Shown here: piece by piece, positions 23,701-35,525 of the stretch
How positions within the stretch are numbered: the stretch's first letter is position 1
How the letters are laid out: every line of letters starts with the position of its first letter
Source: Romanomermis culicivorax
Taxonomy: Eukaryota > Nematoda > Enoplea > Mermithida > Mermithidae
Reading direction: 5' to 3'
DNA length: 64,000 bases
Assembly (NCBI GenBank): GCA_963922205.1
Contig: CAWUHX010000012.1
Span: 1,302,001-1,366,000 of the forward strand
Notes under the pieces: model-generated
Seen by the model: the letters and a program-made list of their open reading frames with translations, nothing else
What the model was told of the DNA's origin: nothing
Database searches by the model: none
Program-made: the position numbers and the translations under genes

Positions 23701-26700
23701 ATTCCATTGCTAAGAACACGTCCGAAAAATTTTCATAAATCGTTTTCCGCAACATTTTATGGCATTCGCAACTTTTCTGAAATATTTTTTTGGCAGACTG
23801 TTGATGAAGTGCAATTTACAAACACAACTAATGCCCTCTCGTCTATACTTCATTCATTTTGAAAAGAGCGATGTAGCGATCCCATGAAAGTAAGTTCAAT
23901 ACGGAAAAAATGGTAAAGTTATTACTGTAATCAATGGGAAAAAATTTTCGTCAGTGAGTGGTAAATAGGACAGCTGAAAATTTTCTTCAATAACATGGTT
24001 AAGTAAGTTTCTCAAGAAGCACTCGTGTATCGACGCCGTTCTGTCCAAATCAACAGTGGATAAGCACGGCGTTTTTTCAATGATCTTAGCCACTTTATTC
24101 TCATGCGGTTCAGAGTTTTTCTACAATATAAAGTTTACTATCAAGTGAAAACTGCGTATCGAACAGAGCCTACTTTTTGGTTTTCGTTGTGTCCATCATT
24201 TCAAATTAAATGGGTGTAGTAGATGCGTTCATGGAGAAGCTTCCTAGTAAGGAGTAATACTTCTGATTTGAGAAATCGCTATTGTCTCTACAACTTTCAT
24301 ATCACACACCGTTTTCATCTTCTTCAATCTCTACGACCCCTTCGGAAAAAGAATTTTTTAATCGTTCAGCAGCTTCGCCATAAATTTCTTTATTAAGAAT
24401 AATTTCGGGTAGCAGACGATATGAGGCTGTTGCTAAATAAAATATGAATCATCAAATCTTTGAGGAAGTAATGTGTAAATCAAACAATTATATTTACCGA
24501 CTGGTGAAAATTTAGCGTGATCGCGACCAATACCCTTGACGCAATGGCATTTGAGTTCGATTTCTTGACCGGGTCTCAATTTATTCAATAGAATGTCGGG
24601 GTGGACGGGGGAGGGTGGACACTCCGCGAATTTAGTGGCTTGATCGCCGACAGGTATCCATTTAAGATCTTTCGAATAAACTATAACGAAATAGATAATG
24701 GATAGATAAGCGACGTTCAACCTTACAAAGCATTCTGACGGAAGCCTGAACTTGACAGCGTACACATAACGAGGTTCAGTGCTCAGTGGAGTTTTTATGT
24801 GCGAGGTCATCAGCCGCTCAAAATTTTCGGACGAGTTGTTGAATTAAAAAAATTCGGAATTTTCGCCTCAAAAGTCTAAAAAATGGCTCCAAAATTAGTT
24901 CTTGTGGTATAAAAATTCATGAGTTAAAAAACCGTATTCCAACCAAATTCTCTAAGCATTTTTTGTGCATAAACTTTCTTTCTCAGCCTATTTCAACTAA
25001 GAAAATATACACTTTCAGTTCCTTACATCCCAATGACTGGGTTTCCTCTACCCTAGCCTAATGATAGAAAAATAATTGGCTAATTTCAGGGGTCGCCACA
25101 TGCAAGATGTATGGCTGACGATTCCTGATTGAGTATGCTTGTGATTATCTCAAATGACATGTATTTTTTTACTTATTGCGGTATTCACGAAGGCGAGTTA
25201 GCCGTAATCGCGACTGTCTAGCTGGAGTCGCCAAAAATCGTAACATATACATACATAAGTAAAACAATTTTTCAAAAATTTAGGGATGTTAATAATCGAT
25301 CCAAAGGAAAAACTAGCTCTAGTAAATTATTAAATAATATTAGGGTTGTCCCGGGGCAGACATTTGACCCGGGGCAGCTGCCCCACCAGTGGTACCATAC
25401 TTCATGTATCATTCATGGAAAATTTTTTGAGGCTATTCTTTTTCTTTTCATTTCATGTCAGCTATGATAATGCATTGATTGATAGGTTAGAAAGAGTTTG
25501 AGTATTTTAGACAAAAAAATTTAATTTTTAAGATAACTGTCATTACTAAACGAGGAAGCTCAATCTTTTCCCAAAGAAACTGCGTTGCACACATGCCTAT
25601 AGTCTGTTTTTTGTAAAATGCTTCCAAATAGAAAAGTGACACAAATCAGTACTGTCGTCAAAATCATTTACATGAAGTTCTTTTTGTAAAATTTTTCACT
25701 CGAAGAATTGCTAAGGTGAGGTCAGTACGCTTACAAATTTCCAGTCCTACATAATATTTTGTTTATCAGAAAATCGCAAAAATCTGAAATACTACTTGCT
25801 TTCCATTTTCATTATTTGGAAGCATTTTAAGAAAAACAGGCTATAACACTTCTATCGGTTCATCTGCAGGGTTTTTAGCACAGTGCTAATGATACCAGAG
25901 CCATGCTAATGGCAATTTTTGGACGTTAGCATGATGCTAATGACTGGAGGTGAAAAATTTTTGAAAAAAAGTTTGAGAAGAAAGTTAAAGATATCACAGA
26001 AATTAAACAATTGTAGGTTTTCTGAAAAAAAAATCAGGAACCTGTATTGAAGTTGAAGCGCAGTTCCAGATACAATGAAAATATGTAAACTTTTATCCAA
26101 ACAGAACGTGACTTTCGCGATTCCTAAAAGTATTACTGTCAAACTGACTACTGAACATTTACTTGTCATATTCTAAACTTCAGTTCTACTATAAATCGAG
26201 CCTGTTTTCCTATCAAAACTACTAGTTTTATGTAGTCTTGCCCCGGCCCGGGGCAGCTGCCCCGGCGCCTGGGACAACCCTAAATAATATATTAATATAA
26301 CAAATGGCAAAACGGCATACGCCAAAATTACCTCTGCTATTTAAATATAGATTTTCTTCTTCCTTTGAATCTTTCGCTGATGATTTGTTTTTCGTGCATT
26401 TGACGTGTAAACCAAATTCCAGCGTATTCTCGGGTTTAACGTCCTTTTCATCTGAAATGAAAATTACAGTATTAGTAAAACAGACCCATGGCTTTTTTAG
26501 CACGGTGCTAATGAAAAATTTAGTCGTGCTAAGAAAAAGTAATACGACTTATGTAAGGAAAGTTAGCGGCCGTACTAATGGGACTCGTGCTAAAAAATAC
26601 GGATGAGACCACACAACTTTTGAACGTACATACCGTCGATATCTTTCCTGAAGGAAAAGCGGCGAGGATCCACTTTGATCGGAATCATGCCCAATCGATG

Positions 26701-29700
26701 ACAGAAAATTTCGTCTTGGATAAGGCTGGTGTTTTGGTACAAGAAGACCCTGTCTATAGCCATCGATGGGACCTCGGCCAATAGAATTCTGCGTAGAGCA
26801 TTGGCGAACGGGGCTTCCACATTGATAAGGTCGAATTCTAGATCATCGCCTCGATTGTTGATTATTTTTATTCTTATGTTCTGAAATTGAAATTCATTTT
26901 TATAAAACCTACAATAAACTCAAAAATTCATGAAAAATTAGTAAGACGACTATCTACACGAAGACAATCGGATACCTAGGCCGCTGCGTGAATACTCACT
27001 TTACAATACGCGTTTTTATCCCATGGCTCGCGATCATCATCGCCATAATCAGTACCGTAAGTCTAAAAATTATAGTAAAATCATGCTTAGCATACCCGTA
27101 TCCAGAATTTTCAAAAAAGAAGGGAATTTTCAAAAAATTTTTTACAATTTACTGTATAAAAAGAGAATCATTTTTTCAGTAGAGACGACATATTTTCAGT
27201 TAGTTTATGTATGCTTGGATTCGGGGTCTTTTCCAAAGGCCAGGTTACAATGTGCAACTTGGAGAAAAATTTTGGTTGCACAGATAGATTTTTGGTTGCT
27301 CGCTCTAAAAGCAATAAATTAGCTTATGTTTATCGGAGAAAATATCAGAAGCTGGCTTTCTTGTATTTCATCTGATTCACGTCGGTTTTCCAGTTTCAAA
27401 ACCCAATTTTCTGAATTTTGGAGAGAAAATGAAAAATGTTTGATATGAATAAACTTGTTAGGCGATTAGCCCCGAAAACTTTTTTTGGATTTGGATATTC
27501 TGAAATGCTGGAAAATGAATTTTTTCACTTTTTATTTCCTAGACAGAAGTAGGGATGTCCCGGTGCCACCTTTTTTGCCTGTGGCGGTGCCTAAGCACCT
27601 GCACTGGTGCCGGTGCCAATCATACATGTTTTTTACCGATTTATTATGACTCTTGTGTTATCCTATATTTGCTATTAATGCAATTTATTTACCGATGAGT
27701 TCTGGATTGTATGTCCAATATTTGTTTTTCTGTTTTTTGCATATTTCATTCTTTAATTTAGTCAAATTATATTTTAATTTTGATGAATGGCCACTTCTAA
27801 TCATTCTGCTGTTATATGGAATTTTTTTACTATTTCGACAACTGACGAACAAGAGGCAATATGTAACTATTGTGCTAAAGAAATTAGCCGTGGTGGTCAA
27901 GATAAACGTGGGTTTGGGCACAGTGGCCTGAAAAAGCACTTGGTGACCCATCCATCAATTAACAGGAAATATTTAGATGAGCAGAAATCGGCAGAAAAAG
28001 TGAAAAATGAGCTCCAAGCAGTGAAAAACAATGCAGATAATGCCAATCAAACGACTTTAGAAGCTAGTTTTATAAAAACTTGGAACATCGACCATGAAAG
28101 TTCCCAAGCTTTAATTCGAAAAATTGCTCAGTTTATTTGCTTAGATCAACGGCCAATTTCCGTTGTAGAAGACGAAGTTTCGAACTAATGGAACATGTTG
28201 CTCCGAAATATAAATGCCCTACCCCTCACTATTTTTCGGAAACTGTAATTCCATTGCTGTATGAAAGAATTCACATGAAAATTGCTTCTTCTTTGGAAGA
28301 ACAGCAATATTTAGCATTTACATGTGATATTTGGTCTTCTCGTGCTTTAGAAAGCTATTGCAGCCTTACGTGCCATTACACTTCTGAAGACTTCAAACGA
28401 GAAAAATTTATTTTGTGCTGTTCATATTTCCAAGGCGATGAATGTTACTTAATTTTTGTGTTCTCTCTCACATCAAATATAAATTATTTTTGATCCATCA
28501 TTTTCACCTAATATGTTTAGATGAACATACTGGCAAAAATTTTGGCCAGAAAGTGTCCGAAATGCTGCAAGAGAACAACGTCTTCGAAAAAACACAAATG
28601 ATTTTATGAGATAGCGGTTTGAATATGGTGGCTGGATTTCGAATTTTTGACTTACCTAGCCTACCTTGCTTGGCACATATAATCCAAAAACGTAGTTAAC
28701 AATGACAGTTTGGGCAAGTCAGATAGTGTTATTGGTAATTAAATTTATTTCTCAAAAATGCATTAAATTTTTTCAAAATCTGGTGTCTCAAGCTATGTTT
28801 TTCAAATATTATATGATGCTATTTTTCAGGTAAATTGTTAGTAACAGCTCGAAAATTAGTCGGCCACTTTAAACATTCGCCGAAGGCAACAGAAAATTTA
28901 AACAAATTTCAAGAAGCACTTTTACCGAGCGATAAACGACATCACCTATTGCAATACGCAGTATTATATGTTAGACCGTTTAATCGAACAAAAACTTCCC
29001 ACAATGGCCGCACTTCAAGGTGACAAAAAGTTTTTGCTGCGAGATGATCAGTGGACTTTAGCTGCCAACCTCGTCGAAATGTTAGAACCTTTTGAATCTG
29101 CTACCAGAAAGCCATGCTTGAAATAGCGAACTGCTGACAAAACGAAAGAAGACAGAAAAATCGTCTGATTTCGATAAAATGTTAGAGATAAACTAGAAAA
29201 ACATTAATTTCTTATTTTTATGTCTTAATAATTTCCTCAATTCTCAGGAAGTTTGCCACGAGTCCGACGAAAAAACATCAAGCAAAATAAATGCCGAACT
29301 TGAATTACAAAAATATTTAGGTAATGAATGAGGAAAAACTAAGGTAATCCAATTTATTTGTTTGAATTTTATAATTTGTTTTTCAGATGACAAAATGATG
29401 AAAATTGAAGACCCAATGGACTATTGGAAAATCAAGAGGAATGAATATCATTCGCTAGCAAACCCTGCACGACAATTTTTATGTGTCCCACCAAGGTAAG
29501 GACAAGATTATTGCTGGAAACACTTGGAATGTTAGTGTATTTATCAGAAAATTTGAGAATTATAAAAGTTGATCAAGAATCATGGAAATAAAAGAATTTC
29601 AACATCATTTTGTTATTTTTTCTATCCGGGTATGTATTTACTCATCAACATGTATATAATATTTAAAGTAATTGCCGATGCCAAATACCATGGCACCTGC

Positions 29701-32700
29701 GCCGGTGCCTGGGACATCCCTAGACAGAAGGTTTAATTTTTCAGTAAAAATCGATGAATTTTCAGTCGGGCAAACTACAATTTAAAAACTAGGAAAGCAA
29801 CCAAGAATTTTATTTCCTCAACCACCAAGAATTTCGACTTGAACTAAAAATGTTTTAATCACACAAGTGTCAAAATTTTTGTAAAGATAGCAAAAAAATT
29901 TCGGGAAAATAATCGAGAAAAATCTTGCTTTTCATTAAATTCTACAAAAAACAACACAGGATCATACCTTTATCCATATTTATCCATAATATGTTGATAA
30001 TTAAAAGTTATACGTATTAGCTAGAATGACATCTTCTAACCACGCACTGGACTTATAGAAAAATTATTAAATAATTAAAATCCACCAACCAGTGCCAGAA
30101 AATTTTCACAATTTTCTATTTTATAACTCAAGTTTGATTTGGGAATTGTGATGTATAAATACAATGATATTGCCAAAAATTTTACATGTAAAAAAATTTA
30201 GGGGGGAATTTCCCCTCCCCCTTCCCCCTCTAAATACGGGCCTGATGCTTAGTAGAGCAAAAACGTACAAATAAAGGAGAGTGGAGGGAGTATAACATGC
30301 ATCTCGAGTCTTCCAGCTATCCTACTGAACCAACATATGTTTACTAACTCATATCCCAGACTGTGCCATAAGGAGGGATATGAGGGAGGTATTGAGGGGG
30401 TATCAGTCCTTAAAATTGATCACTGTATGCCTAATTATGAAAACATGGTGCAAATTTTTAGCTCTACCCCCACACGTACGTATAGAGAGTAGGGAGCGGT
30501 AAACTCTCCTACCTTAGACCCTGGACACCCTTTCTGGCCCGAGAAAAAATACTCAAACAATTCTCCCTGAACATTTTAGGAGAAAATTTTTTCTGATTAT
30601 GTTTATGCATATTATGTACGATAAACATGCCTGTGGAACTTTTTTGTTTTTTGGCTCACTCACCCACCACCACCCTCTCGATGAAAAGCCCGAGGGCTCT
30701 CTCCCTCGAAAATTTTTGTAGCGCATGTCTGCTTACCTCTAACTCAAAATCTTAACTTGGGACCTCTGTCGTATTCTTCCTAAAATCAACCGCCATGTTA
30801 CTTTGAACTACAACAAAGGTTGTTTTTTAACTATATCTAATAAATTTTATCCCTATTACTGATCCTTGTCCCGAAGATTAAATTACCCCCCTTCTATTTT
30901 GGAGTCTATAAGTCAGCACTTGAAGGGTGAGATAAGAGTCGATTGAAATTAATAATTAGACAGAGAATCTACAGCAATTAATATGGTAGAGCTGTCATGC
31001 AAATCTCAAATAACTCATCGAGACATGGAAAATATTGCAACGCTGAATGCTCCAATACTCAAGAAGAGGCCGTTTCCTATTAACCTACGTATTATCCCAT
31101 GTTTTAATTGGTAATCTTCAATATTATATCTTGATATTTAAAGAAGATTCGCATTTTTTCCTTGGTACATTTCTTGAGAAAGATCAATATATCAAGTCTC
31201 TAAACTTTTTGAAGCAATTATTCCTTTCTTAATGTAAAATCAATTCAATTGGAAATTTCTACTCTTATTACTCATATCTTTTCGGCCAAGTTCATGAGAG
31301 TTTACAAATAAATTTCTGGTTTTAAAATTTCTCACATGATAAAATTCTAGAAACTATGACCTTTCACAACAAAATTCGATTTGAATTCATGAAACAAATT
31401 TTAGTAATATTCATTTTCCAGCGTCGCCGAATGTCAATACCCAAAAAATTTTCCCGTGCTTGGTGCCGGAAAGTTTAACATTTTTTGGGCTCTCACTTGT
31501 CATCATAGAGGACTTGACCGTCGATATTCAAAGTCACTATGCTCTTGGATAGTTTGCTAGAAAATTTGTTCCACAATGCCTGTAGATAGAACTTCAAACT
31601 CGAAAATTTAAATTTTTCCCTCAATTTTAATGAATCAATGGCTCTAAAAACACCATAAGGTTAGAAAAAGCTCAAAAATACATAAATAAAGCGTCAATGA
31701 GCATTTTCAAGCGAAAAAACGAGTTTGAAAAAATGGGGTGAGGAAATTTTTGACTCCTTTACTCATTTAGGGAAAAAGCCCCGGGAAAAACGCGCTGGTA
31801 AGTGAAGCACAGGCATGTTAACGGTCGCGCCTTAGCTGGATTATAGTAAATAATGATCAGAATAATCATTATCGACGCGAATCACCGGAAAATTTTGCGG
31901 TTTTGTCCTACCAGAATGCATCTTTCCGACTTGAAAATTCCAAATATTTTTTGGATTTCCAAATTTTTTCGCCACAAACCGACTTGGCGAAAAAACAGCA
32001 GGGACTGGAGGCCTTACTAATATATCAGAATGCTTGAAAATGCTTGAATAATGGGTCTGTGATCAGTTTAGGGTGAAAAAACAAATTAATCGCAGTTTTC
32101 TTCCTCAATCGATCATTTCTGAGGATTTTTTTTTGTTGAAATAGAAGGAAATTTTTTTGTGCTTAGGCACCACTTTGAGGAAAAATTTTTTGATGGTTTT
32201 CTGCCTGGAGATGCATTTTACGCGTTATAAAATTATAAATTGTTGAAATTTTCTGGCGCTTCGCACCGGATTTTAATTATTTAATAATTTTTCTATATTA
32301 TTCCAATGCGCGGTTAGAAAATGTTATTCTATAGCTAATGCTTATAGGTTTTAATTATCAAGATATTATGGATAAATGTTTGATTTGATCCTGTGTCGTT
32401 TTTTTTGAGAATTTGACGAAAAGCAAGATTTTTTTCGGTTATATTCAAAGTCTTTTTGCGGTCTTTGAAAGATTTGGACATTGGTGTGATTAAAACATTT
32501 TGAGTCCAAGTTGGAATTCTTGCTGGTTGAAGAATCAAAATTCTTGGTTGCTTTCCTAGTTTTTGAATTGTAGTCTGCCCGACTGATAGTTCATTGAATT
32601 CACTGAAAAATTAAACCTTCTGCCTAGGAAATAAAAGTTGAGAAGATTCATAGAAAACTAGCTTCTGGTGGTTTTTTCAATAAAATTAAGCAAATTTATT

Positions 32701-34313
32701 GATTCTAGAAGTGAACAACCAAAAATTCATCTGTGCAACCAAAATTTTTCCCCAAGTTGCACATTGGAACCTGGCCTTTGCAGAAAAAAGCCCTGCGATC
32801 AAGTTCATACCTTTGTGTCAGATTGTCAGCTATCCAGAATCAGTCTTAAAATTTTATTGTTCATTGTTATCTTTTTATCAAAGTTTACTGTTTGATTTAC
32901 TTTATGTCAAAATTAGATTGTTTTATGTCGTCAAAGAAATATAAGAAATAAAGGTTATGCCGTTGAATTATTCTCTTGCTAGGCCCATGTAAAGTCAGTT
33001 AAATATTTATTTACAAGCAGGTCGTAGCCCGAGTCTTTTTGCAAAAAAATGTTGGTTTTCTGGCGGAATAAAATGCAAGTTAATGAGAAACGTTCAAAAA
33101 TCACATCAGAAATGATTTGAGCGATTTTTAAGCACGGAAACTAAAAAAATTGATCTTTTCTCGTGAGGAAAAAATTTTTGGGAGTTTTCCTCAAATGGGG
33201 AAAAAATTTTGAGCAAAAAAACACTGAATCTAATCACTGGTTTTCTTCCCCCGGGGCTTTTCCTCAAATGGGGAAAGGGGTCAAAAGTTTTCCCCCATTT
33301 CCCCAAGTCGTTTTTTTCGCTTAAAAATGCTCACAGACGCTTTATTTAGGTGTTTTTGAGCCTTTTCAAGCCTTCTGGTGTTTTCAGACCCGTTAATTCA
33401 TTAAAATTGAGGAAAAAATTGAAATTTTCGGGTTCAAAGTTTAATCTACAAGCATTGGAACAAACTTTCAAGCAAACTATCCAAAAGCATAATGACTTTG
33501 AACATGAAAAATCGATGGTTAAGTCCTGTATGATGACAAGTGAGAACCCAAAAGGGATGTTAATCTTTCCGGCGCCAAGCGCCGGAAAAAAATTTTGGGT
33601 ATTGATATTCTGCGACGTTGGAAAATCAATATTCCGATTATTTAGTTCAAGAATTAGATTTGAATTTTGTGTTCAATAGTCGTAATTTGTAGAATTTTAC
33701 TTGAAAAATTTTAAAACCAGTATAATTTATTTGTAAACTCTCATACTTGGTCGAAATTATATGAGTAAGCAGAGTATAAATTTCCGAAAGATATTTCCAT
33801 GAAGCGTTTGAATTGATTTTACGTTAGAAAAGAAATAATTGCATCAAAAAGCTTAGAGACTTGACGTATTGATCTTTCTCAAAAGGAAAAAATGCGAATC
33901 TTCATTAAATATCATGATAAAATATTGAAGATTACCAATGAAAACATGAGATAATACGTTCAAGATGATGAAAACTATTATAACTTATATGATAAATGAA
34001 GGTAGACATGCTAAAAGCCGCGCCTGAGCTAAGTAATGCATAATAATGATTATTAAAGTTATAATCGGCGCGAAGCGCCGGAAATTTTTGAGATTATGAC
34101 CTTCTAAAATGCACCAAAATGCATCTTTTCTGTATCCGATCCCCAAAATTTTCTTCCCCAAATGGGGAAAGAGCCCAAAATTTTTTTCCTTTTTCCGAAT
34201 TTTTTTCCCGAAAAGCACGATTTGGGGAAAAAAACAGTGAATCTAATGCTTACGTTTAATACTCTTTCATCTTCGAGAACAATTTTATCAGCGAGATAAG
34301 AGTCGGACGCCAT
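20744..34313 (-). CDS. POLR1C: RNA polymerases I and III subunit AC40 (RPAC1)
   Basis: Alpha-like subunit shared by RNA polymerases I and III; pairs with AC19 to nucleate core assembly in the nucleus. Eight coding exons: 34313-34254, 27062-27000, 26880-26634, 26451-26332, 24680-24498, 24432-24310, 23673-23557 and 20853-20744. They total 1023 nt (340 residues plus TAA), close to the 346 of the human protein as I recall it. All junctions are GT-AG and in phase. Landmarks: start [20 protein letters not shown], then [67 protein letters not shown] and a C-terminal [10 protein letters not shown]...[11 protein letters not shown]. These follow the family order without gaps. The gene looks intact. Exon 6 uses a GTGTGT donor. 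Introns 1, 4 and 6 carry transposon insertions. Confidence 0.97.
20854..23556. other. POLR1C intron 7
   Basis: 2.7 kb intron before the last exon. One octamer-like ATGCAAAT at 22247. No repeat family or gene recognised. Confidence 0.6.
23843..24010. mobile_element. MITE family B copy in POLR1C intron 6
   Basis: Starts CTATACTTCATTCATTTTGA and continues with AAGTTCAATACGGAAAAA, GTCAGTGAGTGGTAAA and GAAAATTTTCTTCAATAACA, all matched in the copy at 48660-48810. The intron ORF with [17 protein letters not shown] partly covers it and is not an exon, because exons 6 and 7 already join in phase. Confidence 0.6.
25341..26282. mobile_element. Non-autonomous hAT-like element in POLR1C intron 4
   Basis: Terminal inverted repeats TAGGGTTGTCCC and GGGACAACCCTA, flanked by a perfect 8-bp duplication AATAATAT (25333-25340 and 26283-26290). 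GC-rich GGGGCAGCTGCCCC palindromes lie just inside both ends. At 942 bp it has no transposase. TIRs differ by one base from those of the larger hAT at 27550-29722. Confidence 0.92.
25598..25846 (-). mobile_element. MITE family A, complete copy nested in hAT element
   Basis: TATAGTCTGTTTTTTGTAAA at the left, ending AAGAAAAACAGGCTATA. Inverted relative to the copies at 52.7 and 57.6 kb. It lies inside the 942-bp hAT-like element, so it inserted later or was carried with it. Confidence 0.85.
26493..26599. mobile_element. Small TIR element in POLR1C intron 3
   Basis: TTTTTTAGCACGGTGCTAAT at one end and GGACTCGTGCTAAAAAA at the other. A related GTTTTTAGCACAGTGCTAAT phrase occurs at 25868 inside the neighbouring hAT-like element. 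Confidence 0.55.
27550..29722 (+). mobile_element. Degenerate hAT DNA transposon
   Basis: TIRs TAGGGATGTCCC and GGGACATCCCTA, flanked by a perfect 8-bp target duplication GACAGAAG (27542-27549 and 29723-29730). CACCGGCGCAGGTGCC-type sequence lies inside the right end. It is 2173 bp, short for an autonomous hAT. It sits in one arm of a large inverted repeat, and the other arm keeps the empty site (CCTAGGCAGAAGGTTTAA, in reverse, near 32616), confirming the insertion and its boundaries. Confidence 0.95.
27787..29508 (+). pseudogene. hAT transposase remnant with BED zinc finger
   Basis: Begins [18 protein letters not shown]-type finger follows (CNYCAKEI...[11 protein letters not shown]). The reading then continues in another frame after a shift near 28177 ([20 protein letters not shown] and [20 protein letters not shown], typical of the catalytic-core region). 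[10 protein letters not shown] at about 28615 is preceded by an in-frame [20 protein letters not shown] (28840) and [17 protein letters not shown] (29050) are in later frames. A piece of the C-terminal dimerisation region (ELQKYL, then [20 protein letters not shown] and FLCVPP) lies at 29300-29500 across an apparent intron (29322-29385). The final SERVFS part is missing. Frameshift, stop and truncation make it non-functional. It runs opposite to POLR1C. Confidence 0.88.
31160..31800. repeat. Dispersed repeat family R, copy 2 (inverted)
   Basis: Reverse-oriented blocks TTGAGAAAGATCAATATATC, AATAAAGCGTCAATGAGCAT and AAAAGCCCCGGG correspond to the copies at 9.4 and 33.3 kb. Confidence 0.7.
33170..34245. 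repeat. Dispersed repeat family R, copy 3
   Basis: CCCCCGGGGCTTTTCCTCAA at the left, ATTAAAATTGAGGAAAAAATT, TTGATCTTTCTCAAAAGGAA, TAATAATGATTATTAAAGTT and a GGCGCGAAGCGCCGG hairpin near 34069. Both ends carry a related stretch: GCAAAAAAACACTGAATCTA near 33215 and AAAAAAACAGTGAATCTAAT near 34230. It stops within about 10 bp of the POLR1C exon 1 donor. Confidence 0.75.
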
Positions 34314-34975
34314 AGAAATTCATCAATTTCAAGTTTTATAGGCGTAAGAGAAACAGTACGAGACGCCGGACTGGAGTACGAGGAACAAACAAACCAGTGC
34401 CGATATTACGGGAAAATCAGCGAACAATTATTTTGAATTCAGTGCCGACAGTAGACATTGTTCATCAAAATCTCAAAATTGTAGATAGATACACATTCAT
34501 ACAATTAGCAGACAAACGACAAAGAAATGATCGCTCACGCAGTAACAAAAAATATCGTAAATATACTCCAATGCAATATGATCGGCACAATATTTTCCTA
34601 ACCCGGTGAAGATTATTTCTATACCGATCAGTTAAAAAGCCGTGTCACCAACGTTTTTTCGAAACCAAATAAACAGACATTTTTCCATTTGCTATATGTT
34701 AAATAGGACTGAAATATTAGCGATTGTATTCGACTAACTTAATTATTTTCCTAGTTTCAAATTTTATAAGCTTGGTATGAACGAATTCGACGACAGTGTC
34801 CGCCATTTTTCAATTGAAAAGCATCTGACTATAAGCGATAACTTTATGTCATCACGAGATTACATGCTAATGTTACAAGTTACAAACAAATACAATTTTT
34901 CCGAAAAATATACAATGATATAATTATATTATATGTAAAATCACAAGTTCAAAACTGTTCCTCTGTCTTCATTGT

Positions 34976-35042
34976 TTACTGTTGATAATAAATTGTTCGT
35001 TTTTCCATGGGGAACGGCTTACATCTGTCAAAAAAGTTAATC
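34976..35042 (-). CDS. Candidate alternative last exon of LMO
   Basis: A strong acceptor (CTTCTTTTTAG) precedes a 67-nt ORF that joins the LMO exon ending at 35530 in phase and would append INFFDRCKPFPMEKRTIYYQ plus Q, then TAA. The competing model ends LMO at the TAA overlapping its donor. I recognise no conserved motif in this tail, so it is a guess from splice signals alone. Confidence 0.25.
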
Positions 35043-35197
35043 CTAAAAAGAAGATAACAAAAACGATGTCAGTCTTTGATGAAAAAATCAAATTCTTTTT
35101 TTTCAAGATCCGATAAAAGGGATCACATGATTTGCATATTCAGCTAGCTGCATTCTCCAAGTAGAGTTTTTATGAGAAAGGAATTGAAAATTTTAGA

Positions 35198-35447
35198 GTC
35201 GTCCTTTTTTTTATAAAATGCTACTAAAATGAAAAATTACATAAATATTAAATGACTTGAAAATCCTGTACATTAAGCTTTTACTGTAAATTTTTCCACT
35301 CCAAAAATTTCTAAGTGTCAGTTGAGAGTCGTCACAAAATTTTAGTTCCATATGACGTACGGCTTGGCAGACAATGCTGAAAATATAAAATGGTACTTGC
35401 TTTCCAAATTCATCATTTGGAAGCATTTTATGAAAAACAGACTATAT
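35198..35447 (-). mobile_element. MITE family A in LMO 3' region
   Basis: TTATAAAATGCTACTAAAAT at one end, GGTACTTGCTTTCCAAATTC and GGAAGCATTTTATGAAAAAC at the other, ending CAGACTATATA. Diverged relative to the 52.7 kb copy. Confidence 0.75.
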
Positions 35448-35525
35448 ATTTCCGTGATTTTGAAACTCCATACGTCGTTTTTTGAAAATGATACCTGTCA
35501 GTCAACTTTGCCTTGAATTTTCTCA

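Larger units (their letters stand above)
27215..32830. repeat. Large inverted repeat in POLR1C intron 1
   Basis: Left arm is 27215-27549 plus 29723-30127 (split by the hAT insertion); right arm is about 32215-32830 in reverse. Shared blocks include AAAGGCCAGGTT, ATGTGCAACTTGG, AAAAATTTTGGTTGCACAGAT, TTTATTTCCTAG, AGAAGGTTTAATTTTTCAGT, AACCAAGAATTTT and TTTATCCATAATAT. The spacer is about 2.1 kb and holds another dispersed repeat. Confidence 0.85.

Noticed and set aside
23896..24093. Possible extra POLR1C exon ([17 protein letters not shown])
   Set aside because: Exons 6 and 7 already join in phase with family-like sequence ([17 protein letters not shown]); the ORF overlaps a MITE B copy and lacks a GT donor in a sensible place.
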